From the NCBI GenBank assembly GCA_008933995.1, contig WARS01000016.1, positions 15,097,386-15,161,385 of the forward strand: 64,000 bases of DNA, read 5' to 3'. Below, one piece after another: positions 42,601 to 61,200 of this stretch. Positions within the stretch are counted from its first letter, which is position 1. Every line of letters begins with the position of its first letter. The DNA comes from Datnioides undecimradiatus. Taxonomy: Eukaryota > Chordata > Actinopteri > Lobotiformes > Datnioididae. The notes under the pieces are model-generated. The model saw nothing but the letters and a program-made list of their open reading frames with translations. It was not told where the DNA came from and searched no databases. A program made the translations under genes and the position numbers.

Positions 42601-45600
42601 TGATTCTAATTGTTATACCTACAAGGGTTACCCTCGAGTGCCCATTGTGTAATTTGTGCAGCCAGCAATCCAGATCTTTCTATTACATGCCATGCCTCTT
42701 GACCGCTATCCCCCACAAGTGGCCATTATGTGTTCAGTGTGCATAAGACTGACTCACTATCCAGCAATTACCAGAGAAGAAAACGCCTATGTATTTTCTT
42801 CACTTACACAATCAGCAATCCATGTTTCTTCAGCTGAGCATTGATTAAGCCTTTTAAATCCTCATAGCCTGTGCTGTACTCAATGGAGACATTTATTCAG
42901 GATCTCAGGAGCTTTGTGTAAATGTTTAAGTAAGACGAGTTTGATATTAATTGGATCTTGTTGATAAAAAGCTCCAAAAGCAGATGGGGTGTTTAATGTA
43001 TTTCAATCATCTGAACAAACATTACTGTAGTTAGCTAGAGCTCAGTCTTTATAGCAACGGGAATGCAGCAGTAAATGCCCCAAACAATTTCTGTCCAAGG
43101 TTGAAACCCACAAGCTGCGTCAGTGTTTGATACATATACAGTGTCATACAGATGCAGTTGAAAGACCCAAGTTGCTTTTGTGTCAAGCAAATTAACTTTT
43201 TCCTCATAGACCTTGGTTACATAAATGTCTGTCTTGAAATAGCAGAGTGCAGTTATTGGAAAAGAGATCAGCCTCAGCACTCACAGCAGAGACATTTAAC
43301 AGTGCCAGAATTCTCATATAACTGTTTGATGGGAATATTTAATATTTAATAAGTGTTTATGGGCAAAGATCTGTAAAGGTGTCCAAAGACTAAGCCGAAC
43401 CTGAATGACTCTGACTTGGAGTCTTTGAGCTTTACATCAAACTGATCTCAGTCTCAGTGTACAGTGAATACTGCACATTGACTGCATGATTGCTGAATGC
43501 AGCTTTGATCCCATTTCACTTTAATAGTCAATGGTTTGAAGAGGTTTGAACCAGAGTAGGATTGGACTTGCCAAACATGTCCATAAGACTGAATGACTAG
43601 TTCAGATGGATTCTTTGAATAATATTTCTGCCAAATACGGTAATTATTCCAGTGACTTCACTTTTTTCCCCCTGTGGTTTTTCAGTATCCACTTTTTGTA
43701 TAATGGCAGATAAATGAAACATGACATCATTAGTGCGCAGATATTGGATTGTAAACCATCCAAGTCACGACTCACATTAATAAAGACATTGTTATTACTT
43801 GATTAATGGGGTGATTTTGTGTATATTTGTGTTTGCATTGTTGGTGCCCTAGTCAATGTAAGTGCAGTAGCTTCAGGCTTTTTGTTTATTTTTTACTTGC
43901 AAGAGATCAGAAATGATCCATGGTTTCTGTTGTGATCTAAACACTTCAGTTCAGTTATATATAGAAGCCAATGGTAAATAATAAAAAATACAGGTTGAAA
44001 TACAAGTATGTCAGGTCTTCATGCTCATTGAAAATACGTATTGTTACCTGTCTCTCTCAGGCCACTAAGAGGCTCCATTCAGTTACATAGACAAGGCTTC
44101 AAGTCTTGCTGTAAGAAAGGTTCTTTAATTTGTTATGACAACTTTATCATGGCTTGTTTCCTTGGAAACTACTTTTGCTTTGTCCCAGCATGCTCTCCCC
44201 CCCTTAACATTTAGTACTTCAAGGTGGGCACTTACAGTGCAGTGCAAAAGCTTTGTGGTGTACTGTTGCTGTGCAGTTGTAACAGTTTGCTTCATTATTA
44301 GCAAACAATCTCTGCTTTTCTCTTCTCTGTGCAACAGTATTGTGCATACTATTTCAGCTAGTTTTGTTAGGTATCACATGAGCCTACTGTTGAATGATGG
44401 TCTCTCAGAAAAGGTATTACAGCTCAGGACTTGGGTTAAGAGGTATCAATAAAATTAAATGATAACATTAAACAAACTCAGACATGTTGACTGTAAAAGT
44501 GTTGTTATTTCATTAAATCTAAAAACACAAATTTAAGCCAAAATGGAGTTAATTGCTGTTCTGACTGTGGGAAAAGCTTTGGTCTTTATGATTATCCCAT
44601 GGGGTTGCGGGTGTAAAGGAAGCACTGCTCTTGAGAGAGTGGCCCGTAAGTGTAAGTCTTTCAAAAGACTCAGACTGAAGCTTCAGCCTCTCCATATATA
44701 ATTTCAACAGAAAATGCAAATATTGCTGTGTAAGGGTGGGCCCTGTCAACTTTTTAAGTTCATAATGGTGAATATGCCTGCAGCCAAGTTTTATGTGTAA
44801 ATATAACTGGGAATCAGGGTCAGGTAAATGAAAAGACAAGGTGATGTCATGTCTCCGCACAAGTTTGTTGATTGCCTCATTAAAGAATTGACTGGTGTGC
44901 ACAATGGATTTAGTGAAACAAAGAAAAGGATTTTCAGTTCACTAATAGTGTCCTCCAAATGTAACCAAAAGGAAGCTGCGTTTCTTGGCTACATTTAAGG
45001 GAGCCCTGGAAAAGTGATTTGACTTATTTGGTCATTATAATGTAGTAAAAGTTGGACTTTTTACTGTAATATATTCTTTTGTGTTTTGGCTAAAATTCAT
45101 TTACTGGATTAAACTTCGAGATGTTATGACTCTTGTTGGTTTCTTGTAACCCTTAGGGATTCAGTTTTCCACCTCAACAACAGTTTTGAGTCTTATTTGT
45201 GACAGTGCTGACATTTTTACAGTAGGACAGGATTGTAAACACTGAGAAAAGGGGAAGAACCTGTTCAAGTGTACTCTAGCTGCACAACCTGATATGTAAG
45301 TTGCTATTGTACACCAAGACAGTATGTAATCATAACTTAAGTTAAGGAGCCAAGGTGATAATCAGACCTTAAGAAGTGAGTCCAAAAGCATCTTTCAGGT
45401 ATTTATAAGTGTTTTATACAGCCATGCACCATTTATAAGACCCCACCAGGGTCTGTTGACTGTCTTCAGTTACCAAAATTTTGTTGCTACAAAGAAACTG
45501 TAGGGGTTTTTTATTTTGATTTTGAAGTTCTTGGGAATTCTCCTCAAGTGACAGTGTTTCTAAATGTTTGATAAGCTATCCGAATAATGTTTATAATTGT

Positions 45601-46697
45601 TTGGTATGGTATCTGATATCTGGAAAAGGCAAAAATCAATAAAGAAGTCAGACAAGCTGGTTATCCATATTGTGTGTGGAGGGTGTAAGTGTCAAATTAT
45701 ACGGCATGAGCATTATTTTAAGGTTCATGGCATCATCATATCTACCCCAACACAGTGCCACACAGTTTTGGTGGTGCTCACTGCTGAAGGGAGTGATAAG
45801 TGCATGATAAAGAACATAAAAATTGCCATGTAAACATTCCTTTGCATTCCCAGCACAAATTGATTTTCTTACATAAAAGATTTGTTCGTATTTTTATATT
45901 CATATCTTGGTCCTCTTGTTTTGGTGATTAAGAAACAATGCTTGCTATAAAGATACTAACTCAGATTCATCTTTTAACTATCCATGATCACGAGACAAAA
46001 CATAAAACAGCAGCAGATGTAAGCAAAATATAAATAGTCGCACTCCTAATGCCCTTTGCCTTCTTTAACTGTGAATCTGAATAACATTATCATGTAATTA
46101 TTGAGCACCACTGCTGCCCACTTGCCCGGTTTCAAACCTTGGTCATTATGTAGTTTCACAGAAAACCAAATTGTTCTACATAATGCATTTATTTATATGA
46201 CAATGAAAAACTTAATGCAGACTCTTAAAGTACAAGGTTTATTGATATATGCAGTGATCACTGTGATTTAGTATTAAATGGATGCTATTAAGGAGACTTG
46301 GAGAGGGAGTTTAATCAATGTCTACAATGGCTGCCGCACAGTATCCCTTTTTACTTATTGTAAAAGGCAGGGATGTAAGGGCCAAGTCTAAACAGGACTA
46401 TATCAAAAAGTGCAGTGATGTTTCTTATTATGTTACCTTCCAAGGTGTTCCCTCAGAAGATGAATGACTGTCTTGTTATGTCCTGTCACAGTGATGCATA
46501 ATCGTGTCAGCTTTAATATCCAGACCTTTTAATTTGTGGTGATGGTGAATCCAGTCACCATGTTGAAGAAGCTGCATGGTGTTGACAGAGAGTCAAGGTG
46601 GCTGCCACAGTGTAGTTGACCTTTAACATTAATTTATCATCATCACAAATGTTGTTGAAACCTTCAGTGGCTGCAGGTGATGCTTTTACTCATGCTA
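39650..46697 (+). other. prkca: prkca intron 2, part 7: no gene seen
   Basis: AT-rich intronic DNA with no simple repeat longer than a few units. The longest open frames (41341-41679 on +, 44549-44902 on -) have no domain, compositional or family signature and no splice-site support that I can see. Confidence 0.72.
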
Positions 46698-46746
46698 TGC
46701 AAAATGACTGTGGAGTCACAAACTGTGACTCCACAGTCATTTTGCA
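46698..46746. repeat. Perfect palindrome, 23-bp arms, 3-nt spacer
   Basis: Left arm 46698-46720 starts TGCAAAATGACTGTGGAG and ends TCACA. After the spacer AAC (46721-46723), the right arm (46724-46746) is its exact reverse complement. One mismatch further out, two more bases pair. Composition is mixed, so a 23-bp perfect match is very unlikely by chance. It would form a cruciform in DNA or a tight hairpin in the intron RNA. The 3-nt loop is shorter than a typical microRNA precursor loop. Confidence 0.98.
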
Positions 46747-51948
<5,202 letters not shown>

Positions 51949-53386
51949 TAAAGTCTGCCTCTACACTTAATACTGTTTTTCTTATTGACAGCTGCAGGGC
52001 TGCCACGAGACCTTATTATATTATTGGCACTATGGCATCACTTCCTGTGCACCTAGAACCTCAAAGTGCATTTAACATTAATTTCAGTTTGAACAATGTT
52101 TACATGGTTTACATGATAAAAATCACCCCTCTTTATGCAGACATTGATAAAAAGCTAAAGATTGTTTACAGCAAAATCACTCACATAAAAAATTAAAAAT
52201 ATATTGTTTACACTGACAATGCACAAACTTTGCAGCCTTGTTTCAGTACATCTCAAAAAATGAGCTTTAATCTTTTAGTAAGCTAGCATCTATTCAGAGA
52301 GGCACATTTAAATATTAAATACAGTTGACTCATGATTGAATCACAGCAGCAGCAGGTGGCTAATACAATTTATTCAATGTTGATGTTCCTGTCAAGTAAC
52401 TGTGCGCCACCCTTAGGAGAAATGATTTAAGCATTCCTTTTAGTGATTTACAGTGACTTCCAACTCCTTTAGAAAAACTAAACTCCAGATTACTCTGTTC
52501 CTGTAATAATAAAATCAAAGTCCATACATTTTCCTCCAAACTAAACTTCATAACATATATACTGTCACCTTCATTATCACAAGAGTTAAGAAGTTCATAC
52601 TATAACTTTAACTAATGTGTGAGGAGAGCTAAGCTGATCTGTAAATTACTGTACCATTAGCAATGACCTCCTTAGGCCCAGAGACAGATGGGAAGTGAAG
52701 GAATGGTGGCCAAAACCAACACACCTGCATCTGTCTTGGCCAGAACATGAGATACACGTGGTAGTAACAGCTGGCTGCTTGCAGCTGTCTGAATTAATGA
52801 TAAGTCTAAAAAGAAAAATAAAACTGTGGATAGAATTTTTACAAAAGTCCAAGTTTACTGAGAACACTGAAACACTGTTTATTTTGTTTATATATTTTTA
52901 ATTAATTGTCAGTTAAGTCGAAAGAGGTTTTGTGTTTTGTACAGTTTTGTGCAGTTTTCTGTGTAATTTAATCAGCATATTTGACTTAAAACAGGTTTTA
53001 GCTGTAATGTTTTCTCTTACAATCTTCAAATGCAGCAGAGAGGATATCTTTCATTGGACTGTTCAAATCATTTGAGATACTTGATACATATCAACTCTCT
53101 GTATGACACGTTCAATGAGGTCTCCCATTCGCCTCTTCATCTGCTGCTTGTACCGGCTATGTGCCATCAGCCACTGCTCACCTGCTTGCTAAGTGTGAAA
53201 CTCCATTTACATGCCTGCTTGCCTGCCAGGCATGCGTAGCCTCGTGGCATTACAGGAGCACAGCCCAGCCTCTGTAACCGGAGATATGTCAGTGTGTCAT
53301 TCAAGATCATCAGCCCAGACTCTTTAAATAGAGCACGCCACGGATGACACAAAAGCCGTAACAGCAAAAAATAGTCTGAGTGGGCT

Positions 53387-53402
53387 GGGGGGGGGGGGGG
53401 GG
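53387..53402. repeat. Poly-G run (16 nt)
   Basis: Sixteen consecutive G bases just right of TGGGCT. Long G runs are rare in AT-rich introns; they can form G-quadruplexes between or within strands and are prone to length error in sequencing, so the exact count may be uncertain. Confidence 0.9.
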
Positions 53403-56400
53403 TCTTGGTTCAAGCAGGCACTGAGGTTCAGAGGAGTGAAGGAACATCGGGTTCAGCGTTGGCAGGAAAGTTGACTTTTAATGACCTTTGACGTCTTTGT
53501 GACCCCAGCTTCCCAAATTTGTATTGCACAGCATACATGAGTAAATATTTCTATTAAAAGCTACTCATTAATTTCTGTTTGAATTATTTAAAATCTCTCA
53601 GTCTCTTACCAATTATTATTATTTGCTTGGTTAATGTTGTATTGAAGGCCAAATTTCCTTTCAGAACTTGCACTGTACATTTTTGCTGTGGTTGCTTACT
53701 TAAATGCTTTACACACTGTGTGCTTATCAAATTATTAACCAAATACTTATCTATTTTGTACAGTATTAGTGGCTGAGAGACGAGGAACTAATATGCAGAA
53801 ATCCAATCTGATTTTGAATGGAGCGGATTTCACTTTGAACACCAGAGTGTTAAATTATTCTCTGCCTTTTGTTCATGCAGAGAGTTTGTATGGCTTATAA
53901 GATTTTGCAATTCATATCACCACAAGGCCACCCCGAACCAAATCACTGTCTTTTAAAAACGTTATCTTGTGCAGTATTGAAATATTTGATGCTCCCCTTT
54001 AATATACATTTCTGTGCACTTAGCAGAACTGTTGCCAGGGGCAACCACACATATTACATGGATTGCTGCCTCCTGGGTGTGCAATCCAGGAAGGCAATAA
54101 CTCCCATGGCCAACAAATATCCTGAAGATCTGCAGTATCTAGGCTACCTGCATTTTATGACTCATGTCTGTGTTTTATAACTCCCCTACTGGATGAAACA
54201 CGGTGCACACAAAGATGCCAATGAGAGCTACCAGATTTTTTCAGAAGCAAACTCATCACAATCAGCTAGCCTGGCTTTGAAGGGACAAGATTACCTTGAA
54301 TACATTCGGCCTCACAGCAAGGATAAAGGCTCCAGATATGCATACATTCACACAGTAGAACCACTCTTGTTTGCCACAGAGGACATTCAGTGGGGCAGTT
54401 TGAGATTTGAGGGTGCCATTTTTGAGGAGAGAACTAACACTTGATTCGTCTCCCAGTTTCACAGGAATTGGAGCGGATGTCTGTCTGGCCAAAGGCTTGC
54501 AGCTCAAACCACTAGATAACTGCTTCTTATGACAGTTTGTACATTTTTTTGAATTACCATGTAGGTTGGTAAAGACATAATTCACATATGCAGAACTATG
54601 TGTTTAGAACTAGTACCCTACAGGAAGCATGCAGGTGTAGTCTACTGTGCTTCCAGACACCATAAAATGGTATTTTCAATGCCTGCTGAATGTTTAAAAG
54701 TCAATTTCACCTTAAGTGGATTTCTTTGTTGCAATTAGTAATAGTGTCACTTGTAAGCACATTCCTTGTTAGTACCAATCTGCCTGATTAGAGCACTTAA
54801 TTTAACAAAATGTTTTTGTTTGACTGCCTGGTGTAATGTTACTAGCAGGTTTAGTAAGTTCAGTGCTTTACAGGACAAGACCATCAATAATGCAAGAGCT
54901 TCCCGTTTCACTACAGGGGCTTAGCAGATGAAACTGAGAGGTTTGATGTGCTAGCGTTTGCGTGGGTGTGTAGCTGCTGCATCATTGATGTCCACTTAAC
55001 CAATGCAGCACATATGACCCGGGGCAATCTGCAAGTCTTATTGCACTGATTTCCCTTCTGCTTGTACACACAGACACACATACTAACACACATGTATACA
55101 GACAATCACCCCATTCTCCTCAGGGCTGTTTAGTGCATAGATAGCTGTGACAGAGTTAAGCAGCAGCTCAGTGCCCTTTCTGTCTCCTCTGCTTAGAAAC
55201 AGACAGAACTGACCGGAGGGTAGCATGGCGGCCTGGCAGAGCACAAACAGACACCCAGAAAATATTCTAGCGCCATTTTAATTGGGGAAAATTGTATGCA
55301 TGTGAATCATTATATTGACCAGTGAAATGGTATCAAGTACACAACACTCAGTCAAAAGTATACCATTATAAGGTGAAAACTGCTAACCTGAGAGAAATCT
55401 CATTTGTCATATTAATGAGTAACACCACCTGGCTGGAGCAATCTAATATTTAAAAGGGCAAATCACACAGAAGTGAGGGTTTTGGCAGACTCCAGCAGCT
55501 CTGGGGAAAAATAGATGTTTTGGTGATGAGGCTTGGGACACACACCATCTCATTACAAGGACTCTGCTTTGGAATTGAAAACAAGATTAAACTGTAGGGG
55601 AGCTAAATTACATCATCGGTGCCACAGGCATCTTGGGTTGTCACAGGCAATGGAACCTTTCATCTGTATTCTTAGTCTATTTCCTTCTGGTCAAGGTGTT
55701 GGCCATCTCTTTTAGGCAGCCTTGTTCTCGCCTAGAAGTTGTCTTTTAACACATTTTGTGGTGGTCACTATTTCACCATTCATACAGCCACTTGTGCAAA
55801 GAAGTGAATCAAAGGGGAATACAGCTACACACCTTTCCTGAGTGGCTGAGCTCAAAGTTCAATCAGCTGATAACCACTATAGCAGTGGTACCAATAAAAG
55901 GACTTTGAGTGATGATATCGTTGCATATGTTTGAGTTTAAAGAACAAAGATTATTTCAAATTTAATTTTTCAGTCCAGTTTGCCCTAAAATAAAGAATTG
56001 AGGCCACTTTTTGTAAACCATGCAGAAGATGCTTAAAACTTGTCACTGAAATATTTATATTATCTTTTTTTTCTTGAAAAAAAGAATTAATATTTTTCTA
56101 AATATAGACTGTAACTCTAGATAGTAATTATTCGTTTTATTTAACACTTGTGCAGAAATTTACTGAAATATTTGGTTTTTGTCTACCTCTGTAGAGAGTG
56201 GTAGTATTTTATGTCTGCTTGCCTGAGTGGAAATCTAGCTGCTTATGCCAGTGTGATGTAATGGCCCTTGTATCAGTGTCTGCATAAGTCAGCCTCCCAC
56301 CCCTTACTTTGTCGAATCCCGGCAAATGCTTTTAGCACACGCCCATATGCAAGCCTTGGCACAAACACTGCTTCCAAGGAAACATGGTCACAAAGAAACT

Positions 56401-59121
56401 TGATGCTGCATATTTGTGCTTAGTGCACTGATTTTATTTTGGTGTGTGAATGCTGACATGTCCTGCAGAGCCCGGTAGGGGTACACTGTTTTAGCAAAAT
56501 GTGATCATAGTAGACTCGCGGATGCCTGCAAATACACAAGACATGCACATAAAATCACACTGTGAAACGTGCCAGACAGGATTATCTCTATGGCTTGTAG
56601 CTAGAGTTGCAGCCAGCAGAATGTGCACGTGAGAGTAGACACATAACAGCTTCTTATGTCTCATGTCTCTACAGAGAATAAGAGAATCTAACCAACTAAC
56701 TTAGTGGGTCTAATAAAGTTTGGCCTCTTTTACCGAGCAGTATTCATTGTCGTTGATGAGACACCCTGTGTATGATGTTTCTGGAAATGTTGCTGAGATG
56801 TCATTATCTGCTCACAGTGTGTTAAGCTTGTCATGTGATATCTGCATTAACACCAGTTGCATAGGGAGCTGAGCAAAAGTAATAGGAAATTAAGAAAGAA
56901 GGTGAAAATCCTTCAAAACATGTTTCATGCATACTGGTAGACTGGAGACCAAGCAGCAGAGGAGGAGTTTAGGCTAGAGAATAATTCTGGGGTGAGGGAA
57001 ATGGAAAGGAGGCCTGTTTGCTGTAATGCACTGCTTTCCCCCCCCCATTTGATCCTCTTGATGATTACTGTAGATGCACTGAAACTAGATCTGCTGGATG
57101 ATGATTTCGTTTTGGCTCGGGGTTTCTTCTTTTATTAGCACAAATTACTTTAGTCAATGATGCATGGTTAGCGTTTTAAGCCAATAAGACAGATTGTGTC
57201 TACAACAATATGGAGAATCACTAATTTATCAGAAATATTCTTCCCAGAAAGGGCCTTTTCTCTGAAAAGGCTGAGACAAAAGTGCTGTTGATAATAAATT
57301 TTGATGAAGTTGCCGCTACATTCCTTGAAAATGTTGACCATACATCATAGTTGGATGTTTTTTGCTTATGCCTCACAGTCTGACAGGGGCTCATAAACTT
57401 TCTCATCTTAGACCCTGAAGGAATTAAGTCTCCGGGGGGGACACAGGCTAATATAAACAAATGTGTGGGCTTACAGAGGCATTCTCAAAAACTTCTCCAT
57501 ACCCCCACTTGATGATATGTGTAGATAATATCACACAAGTTACAATTATAGCTCGACTGATATATCTGTTGGCAGATATTTGCCTATCTTGGACACGTAA
57601 GTATATGTGTGTATAATTAAGTTGTATGTATGTGTGTTAAGTTGTATTAAGCTGTATATGTATATAAGTTTGTTTAAGAGAGCGGCCTCCTGAGTACCTT
57701 TGCATCAGGATATTAGCATAGTGCACAATCCTCACAGAAAATGTCTATTGTCATTTTCCTTAATAATTCACTATGTTGGCCACCATATTGGTAATCTGTG
57801 AATTTTTCCCATTGTCAAATCAGTAATGTTTTCAAAAATCCTCTACAGGTCAGGTTTTAGTCACAAAACAGAGTTGCTTTAAGCTTTTGTCACTGAAGAC
57901 AGAGCCAGCCACAGACAGATGAGAATAGAATTTGTTCTGAGTTCCCATGCTCTGTGACAGACAAAAATAAGAGCATGTGCAGTTATTAATCTGTCTGGGA
58001 AGTGTTTATAGAGTCAGATTATGGATCTTAACAGGTCTCTTGAACTGTCTCTCCCCAGATATTTATGCACTGTGCAGAGACAGTGTAAAAGTTGTATTAC
58101 TGCTCTTTTGACTTAGCATAATGATATAGTGATTGTTTTAACCTTTTAAAGCCCTGCCTATTGTTTCTGATGAAAACCAAAATCAATAACAACAGTGCCA
58201 ATAAAAACTTTGCATGAGTCTAGACGTGGGAATCAAAGTAACGTCTTTTTCTGGTTGCTGTTGTCGAGCTGGTTGAATGTGTGACTCTGTGTTCAGACAA
58301 ATTATCTTTGCTCAGAAGATTCCTCGGATACTCGAATAAAATAACAATGGTTTACAATAACGATTTCTGAAGATGTTACCTACACAATAATACTTTGATT
58401 GTCAAATGATTGTAAGGCCACTGCTGCTAGGACACAATTAATGTCAACAGATTAATCTAGTTAGGGTTAGTTTCTGAGAGTCACTTTTGAATATTGTATG
58501 ATTTGTTGATAGAGGTCACATTGTCATCAGAGCATGTAAACACTCAAATAATATGAGCTACTGGCATCTAGCCTTGTCAAGCCTCTGTGAGTCTCATCAG
58601 TATATTAAATGACTGCCCTTAATAACATATGTTACATTGTTAAGTATTAAATCACTATGAGAAAAGGCATGATAAGCTTTCATTTGCTGTCTGGCACAGC
58701 TTCCTTCAACATGTCCTATCAACATAGACAAGTCCAAATTCAAATAACCACACCAGTGATATCTCTTTGAATTTGAGCTATATGCAACAAGCCATCTCAA
58801 CAAAATCAGCCTTTGTTGTCATGCAACAGTGATGCTTCGCTGAAAGATGCTTCCTGGTCCAGAGGCAGAAAGACTTTGACATTAAGTCACATGTCACTTG
58901 GATGTGACAACGTTTGCTGTCAACAAAGAGGAGCTTGACGTGAGGAATTGGCTTAGTGTTAGTTAAACATTTGCACATAGTCATATAGCCATATAGTCAT
59001 AGTCATATTCAAGGAAAATACCTTCCTTTATGGCATCTGTTGTTATTAAAATCACCTCAGCTTTTAAAAAGTGATCATTGATTATTGTCACACATTGATA
59101 CATGTAACATTATGATATACT

Positions 59122-59166
59122 AAAAAACAAACAGACAAACAAAAAAACAAACCAAACAAAAAAAAC
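59122..59166. repeat. A-rich (AAAC)n-like simple repeat
   Basis: A run of A and C with a few G, in degenerate AAAC units. It could be the decayed tail of a retroposon, but the sequence to its left shows no retroposon body that I recognise and no flanking duplications. Confidence 0.75.
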
Positions 59167-61157
59167 CCCTCTGTAATAAATTGTTACAGACACACATCTT
59201 GCTATTTTCTAAGTTACAGGAAAATTTTAAAAACAAAATAAGAGATAATGTTTCATAAGTTTTTCCTCAGATATGTGTCAGTGTTTCCATTGATTATCAG
59301 TGGTGACTTATAATGGATAGAGAGTCCCCTGGGCGGCCTGCTGATGGTATTTATATGCTCTGGGATCCTAATGAACACTAACAGATCTTAAGTCTCTCTT
59401 GCTAATGGTCTGTGACGTGCTGGTCTAAAAAGTGGTTTGATCAAGGCTCTGCTGTGGGGAGACGATGCAGAAGGCTATAAGTGCTTACATGCTTTCAAGG
59501 GTGTGTTTGTGTGTGTGCACGTGTGTGTGTTTGTGTGTTTTGGTGGATAGCTGGGTGGGAAGCTGCTGAATCACTTCCTGCTGAAACATTTTTCATTTGA
59601 TAAATATTAAATTGCAGCATAATCCTCCATGGCATCAACTAAATTTCAGAGAGAAATTCTCCTATGTAGCTTGACCTTTCAACGCTAAGGCAGCTCTTGA
59701 AGACTCTATTTCCTGCACACCACAACTACAGTTTTTTTCACTTATACACCATGTACAGACAGATAAACACACTATGTGGACTCTCTTTATTTGTCTCTAT
59801 CTATTTTCACTTTTTTCAAAAATAATAACCCACCCCATATAATTACGACAAAATACATCTTATAGCCCACAATGATTTACACCGATGATAATTTGTACAA
59901 TGGCACAAGCTTTTCATTCTTACTAAGGGCCATATGTTTAAGAATTACCCTTTCTCACCCTCTACTCATTTTAACACATTTACAAACATGAAGCCTCTAA
60001 TTTAATAGGGCAAGTTGTCATCACTAGTGCTTGTAATGAAGTTTCCATCATCCACCTTCTATTTACACACTATTCTAAGAGATATCCTTTATCTGGAGGC
60101 TCTGTCTACTAGCTCAACAGGAAGCCTAGTCAGGTGATTATAGAGATAATGTCTGGTCCTTCGCATATTTCATAACATTCAGTCTTCAACATAGTGCTGC
60201 AGCTAAGTCTGCTCTGTGAGATAATGCACAGCCAAAACCATATACAGAAGCTACAAATATATATTAAAAGTATAGCTGTCTTAATGGATGCTGCCTTTTA
60301 ACTGCAAGCTCCTGCTATATGTAACTACTCTTTTCTAATTCCAGTCCATTTTACAGTTGCAGTGTGTACAAAGGTAGCCCCATGGCTGGTGTGGATGGTA
60401 CATACATGAATAGTATAAAGATTTAAAGATATTGACTTTATAAAAATGTATTTATACTGTGACCTTGGACTGCGTAAAACGCTTGTGTTCAGTATATGGA
60501 TGGTCTGTGCAAAGTTGTCTCTGCCTGAGAGCCTTTTTGAAAGCCTACCTGGTGGCTCTGAGGCAGGGTCATTATCCAGTGTCAGACTACTCAGAATCAA
60601 AAGGAATCTTTGTAGAGCTTCCATTTCACACTGACAGATATGATCCAAAGAAGGTCCTGAATACAGTTTCTCACCTAAAACACATGGCAACACCTGAGTG
60701 GATCTGTTTCCTGTTGAGTAAAAGTTTGATTAGCTGAGTACAGTGGGCAGTTCAGAGGGCACTGGAGAAACACAATACCCTGTTTGACAGTTTTATTGAA
60801 CAACCAGGTGCTGCACAGTGCAGCATTGTTCTTCCTCCACTGATGTTGTGAAAAACACTTTCATGCAGTCATTACTGATCTGTAATGCTAACTGAAGTGT
60901 ACAACTGAAAGCAACAGTCTGAAGTCAAGTAACAACTAACCAGCCCTAAGTAGTCTCGGCAGGTTGAAGGAAAATGGATACAACATACAAGTAAAAACGA
61001 AACTTCATAAAGAAATCTCCACATCATCAGTTAGTTACTGTGTACTTGGGACACCCAGGATGCAGGCTTCTCAAGGCTAAACGGTCTGTTTGTCCACTAT
61101 GATGGGAACCACAACTAATCACAATTCCTGTGTTCTAGACCACACAAACGCACGCGT

Positions 61158-61158
<1 letters not shown>

Positions 61159-61198
<40 letters not shown>
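61159..61198. repeat. (CA)20 microsatellite
   Basis: 40 nt of uninterrupted CA, preceded by CACGCGTG. Shorter AC runs follow at about 61333-61346. It lies in intron 3. Confidence 0.98.

Positions 61199-61200
<2 letters not shown>

Noticed and set aside
44549..44902. 117-codon minus-strand frame
   Set aside because: No recognisable motif or transposon similarity; likely chance.
46698..46746. The 23-bp hairpin as a microRNA gene
   Set aside because: A 3-nt loop and a perfect 23-bp stem do not fit a microRNA precursor, and no known mature microRNA sequence is recognised.
59122..59166. A-rich run as a retroposon tail
   Set aside because: No retroposon body or flanking direct repeats could be seen.
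60325..60693. 122-codon minus-strand frame, overlapping a 92-codon plus-strand frame
   Set aside because: Neither translation resembles a known family and both lie within intron 3 without supporting signals.
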